From Glandiceps talaboti (Eukaryota; Hemichordata; Enteropneusta; Spengelidae), in NCBI RefSeq assembly GCF_964340395.1, contig NC_135554.1:4218975-4282974 (forward strand): a stretch of 64,000 nucleotides of DNA, read 5' to 3'. Below the pieces are notes generated by a model. It saw only the letters and a list, made by a program, of their open reading frames with translations, searched no databases and was not told where the DNA came from. This document shows, piece by piece, positions 58,182 through 64,000 of this stretch. The position numbers and the translations under genes are program-made. How positions within the stretch are numbered: the stretch's first letter is position 1; every line of letters begins with the position of its first letter.

Positions 58182-58830
58182 GTCAATCTGTTTGTATGTG
58201 AGGTAGATATTTTATTTAGTGTATGTGTATTATCTATATCAGTGTGTGTTTGTGTGTCCAGAAGAAGGTACTGTTCATTGTAGCCATTCCTTTATCTACT
58301 TTAGAAATAATTTCAGTGTCTGGCCAAACAAGGACTGCTATCATTATTGCCCCCCCCCCCCCCACGTAACTCACTACAACTCACTACAATGTCAGCACCA
58401 GATTCTACTAAACAAAATAATTGTAAATAAATACAATTGATGACAGACTACATTAATTATGAGCCACTCTGTGGTGATTTGTACATAAGCTAAGAGACAC
58501 TCCCAGCATCTGCTTTGAATTATCTTAATTTTAATTATCTTCATTTTCAGCAACTTTTGAATTAGTGAGAGTAAAAGTACATGTTGATCATCCAGTGTTA
58601 AATTATTAGATTTTACTAACAACTACTTTATATTATTACTGTCTATTGTAGCTGTACCCACTATGGCTGTGTCCAATGCTGTTACCTAATATCCCTGGTT
58701 TGGTGCATCCAGCTGGTAATAAAGATGAAATGTTTATTGACATTGGAGCTTATGGAGAACCTAAACAGCCAGGTTTCGTTGCTAAGGAGACAGTCAGGAG
58801 ACTGGAAGAGTTTGTACGCAGTGTTGATGG
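48587..58830 (+). CDS. DHCR24: DHCR24, 24-dehydrocholesterol reductase (3' end outside window)
   Basis: Seven coding exons: 48587-48823, 50006-50267, 52120-52238, 54981-55247, 55735-55875, 57771-57968, 58652-58830, phases 0,1,0,0,0,0,2. They give 467 codons plus 2 nt; human has 516 residues, so about 50 C-terminal residues lie beyond 64000. The enzyme reduces the C24 double bond of sterol intermediates with FAD and NADPH at the ER. The N-terminus has two hydrophobic segments (about 3-20 and 34-54). An FAD-binding PCMH-type domain follows; [29 protein letters not shown] and [10 protein letters not shown] closely match the vertebrate enzyme. Further matches are [29 protein letters not shown] and [11 protein letters not shown]. 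The start ATG follows an in-frame TAA. Intron 5 carries duplicated pieces of exons 5 and 6 that could mislead splicing, but the canonical exons are intact. Confidence 0.97.
48824..50005. other. DHCR24 intron 1
   Basis: Unique AT-rich sequence with donor CAG/GTGAGA and acceptor GTGAAG. I see no repeat array or extra exon. Confidence 0.7.
50268..52119. other. DHCR24 intron 2
   Basis: Mostly unique. Holds a short GT plus G-rich run at 50447-50485 (several GGGGG runs, possible G-quadruplex on the sense strand). Short frames here show no conserved features. Confidence 0.65.
52464..54646. repeat. 19-bp minisatellite (about 110 copies) in DHCR24 intron 3
   Basis: About 110 copies of GGTGCAATTAGTGTCATTG (19 bp) with TCATAGG, TTGGATG and TTTGG variants and a 23-bp form carrying GTCGATCATTGG. 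The 23-bp form appears about 20 times, often paired with the TTGGATG form, so two- to four-unit blocks have been copied. It occupies most of intron 3. Confidence 0.96.
55830..55938 (+). repeat. 58-bp tandem duplication of exon 5 end and donor
   Basis: The last 46 bases of DHCR24 exon 5 plus GTATG (55830-55880) recur at 55888-55938 with no mismatch in that 51-base stretch, offset by 58. The second copy includes a full donor, GAATTACAG/GTATGG. Using it would lengthen exon 5 by 58 nt and bring an early in-frame TAG. Confidence 0.9.
55963..56249. repeat. 44-bp tandem repeat (6.5 copies)
   Basis: Units of 44 bp with TGATGTCTGTATGTAAACAG and TCATTGGTACTGTGTACACT. ACTGTG and ATTGTG versions alternate strictly, so the duplicated unit is probably 88 bp. 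Located in DHCR24 intron 5. Confidence 0.93.
56598..56651 (+). pseudogene. Partial duplicate of DHCR24 exon 6 with acceptor
   Basis: These 54 bases match 57759-57812 at 53 of 54 positions. They include the acceptor TCTATTTTAG and the first 42 coding bases of exon 6 ([14 protein letters not shown], where the real exon has NNP). The copy ends where a TA-flanked element begins. If the copy were used as an exon, the frame would read through the element to a TGA near 56818. The Lys in place of the conserved Asn argues that 57771 starts the functional exon. Confidence 0.88.
56650..57736. mobile_element. Non-autonomous TA-flanked transposon with internal 151-bp repeats
   Basis: The element begins TAGTCCCCGC and ends GCGGGGACTA, a perfect 10-bp terminal inverted repeat including TA. 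The flanking TA would fit the TA target duplication of Tc1/mariner-type elements. After a GTCC-rich 5' part (GTCCGTGCGTCCGT) it holds about 5.5 tandem 150/151-bp units at roughly 56746-57590, each with CAATATGGCTGCCTGGCAGC and ATCTCATTCAAAGTTGGTAT. There is no transposase; open frames inside are repeat artefacts. Confidence 0.72.
57969..58651. repeat. Microsatellites in DHCR24 intron 6
   Basis: A GT run at 58021-58061 leads into a G-rich segment (58062-58085). A (TGTC)n run follows at 58131-58181, and a poly-C run of about 13 at 58350-58363. The remainder to the exon 7 acceptor at 58650 is unique. Confidence 0.9.
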
Positions 58831-59612
58831 GTATGTTACTAGTATTAGTTTCATTCTTGTAACCTGAATTTTTTTCATTTTATGGTGGAAATCAAAACAT
58901 GGGAACATCTAATATTGTCATAATTTGCCATCCTTTATTTGGCTTAGTCCTCAAGTCATGCCAACACATGCCATTAGTCAAGTAATAGAACAAATATTCT
59001 TATACCATACCCGGGCCATTTAGAACAGAAAATACAGAATATATACTCTGGTTGTTCTACTTCACAACAACGTGTGCCTATGTCAGGACAACATGTGTCT
59101 AAGTTATTAGTTCTGCTCAGTTTGAAATACGAGTCAAAACGTTCAAAATTACCATTACTATTCCCAATGTTTCTTTGAAATTACTGGTGCTGGTATAATT
59201 TTGTTATTCACATATATTATTTTTCATTCAGCTGGAAAATACTTGTGACCTAGGGGTTGTCACTACTTGTCTATCGACTCGTAGTTGCAAGGACCCCTTA
59301 GGTCATGCATATTTTCCTTGGCTGAGGGAAGAAAAATATCGGGGAATAACATATAAAAGGACTCATATTTACAAATGAAACTATTCACAGCTAACAGGTT
59401 TTTTAGACAAATACAAAAAGATCGCTGATGTCTCTTCAGCATTGGTATGGGTTTCAAGGAACACATTATCTATATTAATTGGTGGTTGTTAACTTTTAGC
59501 AGTGTAAAATCTGAAGAAGTCACAACATAGTTGTCACATAGGGAATTTCAAAATCTTTGACAGAGAGGACCAGTTGTGTAGATGTATGAGATTTAAAGGA
59601 AACAAATTAGAT
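58831..59612. other. Start of DHCR24 last visible intron
   Basis: Unique AT-rich sequence after donor GATGG/GTATGT, apart from the foldback element at 59233-59317. No candidate for the missing C-terminal exon was found here. Confidence 0.65.
59233..59317. mobile_element. Small foldback element, copy 2
   Basis: An 85-bp inverted repeat; its reverse complement matches the element at 37012-37086 over most of its length (GGAAAATATG, TGACCTAAGGGGTCCTTG, TAGTGACAACCC, GGTCACAAGTATTTT). The loop differs. Confidence 0.65.
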
Positions 59613-61693
59613 CACTCAAATGATGCCCAACCTAAATTTAGATCCAGGCATTGAGATCCTGTCTGTATCAATCAAATGAAGCCCAACCTAAATTTGGATC
59701 CAGGTATTGAGATCCTGTCTGTATCAATCAAATGAAGCCCAACCTAAATTTAGATCCAGGCATTGAGATCCTGTCTGTATCAATCAAATGATGCCCCAAC
59801 CTAAATGTGGATCCAGGCATTGAGATCCTGTCTGTATCAATCAAATGGCGCCAACCTTAATTTGGATCCAGGCATTGAGATCCTGTCTGTATCAATCAAA
59901 TGGCGCCAACCTTAATTTGGATCCAGGCATTGAGATCCTGTCTGTATCAATCAAATGATGCCCAACCTAAATTTGGATCCAGGCATTGAGATCCTGTCTG
60001 TATCAATCAAATGACGCCCAACCTAAATTTGGATCCAGGTATTGAGATCCTGTCTGTATCAATCAAATGACGCCCCAACCTTAATGTGGATCCAGGCATT
60101 GAGATCCTGTCTGTATCAATCAAATGATGCCCCAACCTAAATTTGGATCCAGGTATCGAGATCCTGTCTGTATCAATCAAATGACGCCCAACCTAAATTT
60201 GGATCCAGGCATTGAGATCCTGTCTGTATCAATCAAATGACGCCCAACCTAAATTTGGATCCAGGTATCGAGATCCTGTCTGTATCAATCAAATGATGCC
60301 CAACCTAAATTTGGATCCAGGTATCGAGATCCTGTCTGTATCAATCAAATGACGCCCAACCTAAATTTGGATCCAGGCATCGAGATCCTGTCTGTATCAA
60401 TCAAATGATGCCCCAACCTAAATTTGGATCCAGGTATCGAGATCCTGTCTGTATCAATCAAATGACGCCCAACCTAAATTTGGATCCAGGCATCGAGATC
60501 CTGTCTGTATCAATCAAATGATGCCCCAACCTAAATTTGGATCCAGGCATCGAGATCCTGTCTGTATCAATCAAATGACGCCCAACCTAAATTTGGATCC
60601 AGGCATCGAGATCCTGTCTGTATCAATCAAATGATGCCCCAACCTAAATTTGGATCCAGGTATCGAGATCCTGTCTGTATCAATCAAATGACGCCCAACC
60701 TAAATTTGGATCCAGGCATTGAGATCCTGTCTGTATCAATCAAATGATGCCCCAACCTAAATTTGGATCCAGGCATCGAGATCCTGTCTGTATCAATCAA
60801 ATGACGCCCAACCTAAATTTGGATCCAGGTATTGAGATCCTGTCTGTATCAATCAAATGACGCCCCAACCTAAATGTGGATCCAGGCATTGAGATCCTGT
60901 CTGTATCAATCAAATGATGCCCCAACCTAAATTTGGATCCAGGTATCGAGATCCTGTCTGTATCAATCAAATGACGCCCAACCTAAATTTGGATCCAGGC
61001 ATTGAGATCCTGTCTGTATCAATCAAATGACGCCCAACCTAAATTTGGATCCAGGTATCGAGATCCTGTCTGTATCAATCAAATGATGCCCAACCTAAAT
61101 TTGGATCCAGGTATCGAGATCCTGTCTGTATCAATCAAATGACGCCCAACCTAAATTTGGATCCAGGCATCGAGATCCTGTCTGTATCGATCAAATGATG
61201 CCCCAACCTAAATTTGGATCCAGGTATCGAGATCCTGTCTGTATCAATCAAATGACGCCCAACCTAAATTTGGATCCAGGCATCGAGATCCTGTCTGTAT
61301 CAATCAAATGATGCCCCAACCTAAATTTGGATCCAGGCATCGAGATCCTGTCTGTATCAATCAAATGACGCCCAACCTAAATTTGGATCCAGGCATCGAG
61401 ATCCTGTCTGTATCAATCAAATGATGCCCCAACCTAAATTTGGATCCAGGTATCGAGATCCTGTCTGTATCAATCAAATGACGCCCAACCTAAATTTGGA
61501 TCCAGGCATTGAGATCCTGTCTGTATCAATCAAATGACGCCCAACCTAAATTTGGATCCAGGTATCGAGATCCTGTCTGTATCAATCAAATGACGCCCAA
61601 CCTAAATTTGGATCCAGGCATTGAGATCCTGTCTGTATCAATCAAATGATGCCCCAACCTAAATTTGGATCCAGGCATTGAGATCCTATCTGT
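59613..61693. repeat. 56/57-bp minisatellite (about 37 copies) with higher-order copies
   Basis: Units of 56 bp (GACGCCCAACC) or 57 bp (GATGCCCCAACC), sharing TAAATTTGGATCCAGGCATC and GAGATCCTGTCTGTATCAAT. The rare AATGTGG unit near 60083 recurs near 60873, 790 bp later, with the same run of following variants, so about 14 units were duplicated as a block. It lies in the last DHCR24 intron. Confidence 0.96.
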
Positions 61694-64000
61694 AACATTT
61701 ATATCCCATTGTAGTACAGCAAGGCATGTAACATTTATATCCCATTGTAGTACAGCAAGGCATGTAACATTTATATCCCATTGTAGTACAGCAAGGCATG
61801 TAATATTTATATCCCATTGTAGTACAGCAAGGCATGTAACATTTATATCCCATTGTAGTACAGCAAGGCATGTAACATTTATATCACATTGTAGTACAGC
61901 AAGGCATGTAACATTTATATCCCATTGTAGTACAGCAAGGCATGTAACATTTATATCCCATTGTAGTACAGCAAGGCATGTAACATTTATATCCCATTGT
62001 AGTACAGCAAGGCATGTAATATTTATATCCCATTGTAGTACAGCAAGGCATGTAATATTTATATCCCATTGTAGTACAGCAAGGCATGTAACATTTATAT
62101 CCCATTGTAGTACAGCAAGGCATGTAACATTTATATCCCATTGTAGTACAGCAAGGCATGTAACATTTATATCCCATTGTAGTACAGCAAGGCATGTAAC
62201 ATTTATATCCCATTGTAGTACAGCAAGGCATGTAACATTTATATCACATTGTAGTACAGCAAGGCATGTAACATTTATATCCCATTGTAGTACAGCAAGG
62301 CATGTAACATTTATATCCCATTGTAGTACAGCAAGGCATGTAACATGTATATCACATTGTAGTACAGCAAGGCATGTAACATTTATATCCCATTGTAGTA
62401 CAGCAAGGCATGTAACATTTATATCCCATTGTAGTACAGCAAGGCATGTAACATTTATATCCCATTGTAGTACAGCAAGGCATGTAATATTTATATCCCA
62501 TTGTAGTACAGCAAGGCATGTAACATTTATATCCCATTGTAGTACAGCAAGGCATGTAATATTTATATCCCATTGTAGTACAGCAAGGCATGTAATATTT
62601 ATATCCCATTGTAGTACAGCAAGGCATGTAATATTTATATCCCATTGTAGTACAGCAAGGCATGTAACATTTATATCCCATTGTAGTACAGCAAGGCATG
62701 TAATATTTATATAATCCCATTGTAGTACAGCAAGGCATGTAACATTTATATCCCATTGTAGTACAGCAAGGCATGTAATATTTATATAATCCCATTGTAG
62801 TACAGCAAGGCATGTAACATTTATATCCCATTGTAGTACAGCAAGGCATGTAATATTTATATAATCCCATTGTAGTACAGCAAGGCATGTAACATTTATA
62901 TCCCATTGTAGTACAGCAAGGCATGTAACATTTATATCCCATTGTAGTACAGCAAGGCATGTAATATTTATATAATCCCATTGTAGTACAGCAAGGCATG
63001 TAATATTTATATAATCCCATTGTAGTACAGCAAGGCATGTAACATTTATATCCCATTGTAGTACAGCAAGGCATGTAATATTTATATCCCATTGTAGTAC
63101 AGCAAGGCATGTAATATTTATATAATCCCATTGTAGTACAGCAAGGCATGTAACATTTATATCCCATTGTAGTACAGCAAGGCATGTAACATTTATATCC
63201 CATTGTAGTACAGCAAGGCATGTAATATTTATATCCCATTGTAGTACAGCAAGGCATGTAACATTTATATCCCATTGTAGTACAGCAAGGCATGTAATAT
63301 TTATATCCCATTGTAGTACAGCAAGGCATGTAATATTTATATCCCATTGTAGTACAGCAAGGCATGTAACATTTATATCCCATTGTAGTACAGCAAGGCA
63401 TGTAACATTTATATCCCATTGTAGTACAGCAAGGCATGTAACATTTATATCCCATTGTAGTACAGCAAGGCATGTAACATTTATATCCCATTGTAGTACA
63501 GCAAGGCATGTAATATTTATATCCCATTGTAGTACAGCAAGGCATGTAACATTTATATCCCATTGTAGTACAGCAAGGCATGTAATATTTATATCCCATT
63601 GTAGTACAGCAAGGCATGTAATATTTATATCCCATTGTAGTACAGCAAGGCATGTAACATTTATATCCCATTGTAGTACAGCAAGGCATGTAACATTTAT
63701 ATCCCATTGTAGTACAGCAAGGCATGTAACATTTATATCCCATTGTAGTACAGCAAGGCATGTAACATTTATATCCCATTGTAGTACAGCAAGGCATGTA
63801 ATATTTATATCCCATTGTAGTACAGCAAGGCATGTAATATTTATATCCCATTGTAGTACAGCAAGGCATGTAACATTTATATCCCATTGTAGTACAGCAA
63901 GGCATGTAACATTTATATCCCATTGTAGTACAGCAAGGCATGTAACATTTATATCCCATTGTAGTACAGCAAGGCATGTAATATTTATATCCCATTGTAG
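61694..64000. repeat. 36-bp minisatellite (about 64 copies), runs off window
   Basis: Units of 36 bp: ACATTTATATCCCATTGTAG and TACAGCAAGGCATGTA, with ATATTT/ACATTT variants and a 39-bp form with an added ATA (TATATAATCCC) between 62700 and 63130. The period is divisible by three, so frames of 349 codons (+) and 547 codons (-) stay open. Both encode only a 12-residue repeat, and I treat them as artefacts. The array abuts the 56-bp array without a spacer and continues past base 64000. Confidence 0.97.

Noticed and set aside
61665-63995. Long open frames of 349 codons (+) and 547 codons (-)
   Set aside because: Both lie wholly in the 36-bp array; the period is a multiple of three and there is no non-repeat domain.

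Overview
This is a eukaryotic (animal) window: AT-rich DNA, three intron-containing protein genes with GT/AG splice sites, vertebrate-like protein families, and no bacterial gene organisation. KEAP1 and DHCR24 both read as bilaterian orthologues. The repeat style (many minisatellites, TACATGTA-rich DNA, small inverted-repeat elements) suggests a marine invertebrate such as a hemichordate, lancelet or lophotrochozoan, but I cannot fix the taxon from sequence alone.

Layout. 1-8600: upstream intergenic or 5' flank with short minisatellites and no convincing exon. 8745-13171 (+): a complete four-exon KEAP1, the BTB-Kelch substrate adaptor of a CUL3 ubiquitin ligase. 13172-26268: gene-free DNA with many tandem arrays, several close to the ends of small transposon-like elements. 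26769-48071 (-): a ten-exon gene for an unrecognised protein of about 423 residues with a Ser/Tyr-rich N-terminus, a central coiled coil and an acidic tail. Its introns hold huge arrays (25 bp x about 260; 35 bp x about 38; 34 bp x about 100) and a pair of foldback elements. 48072-48586: a compact, probably bidirectional promoter. 48587-58830 (+): DHCR24 (24-dehydrocholesterol reductase), seven coding exons, with the C-terminal exon beyond the window. 58831-64000: the start of its last intron, nearly filled by 56-bp and 36-bp arrays.

Tandem arrays of period 16-151 bp cover about 24 kb, more than a third of the window. They cause most of the long open frames, including 349- and 547-codon frames in the 36-bp array, which I do not regard as genes.

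I found no new multi-gene system. The points most worth checking are: (1) DHCR24 intron 5, where the end of the upstream exon and the start of the downstream exon are both duplicated inside the intron, the latter beside a TA-flanked element; (2) about 100 copies of a consensus 5' splice site in an array right after exon 5 of the coiled-coil gene; (3) KEAP1 with Asn at the position of sensor Cys151; (4) minisatellites that appear to grow from transposon ends.

The three genes show no obvious shared pathway. KEAP1 acts in oxidative-stress sensing and DHCR24 in sterol synthesis. The only structural link is the head-to-head arrangement of DHCR24 and the coiled-coil gene.
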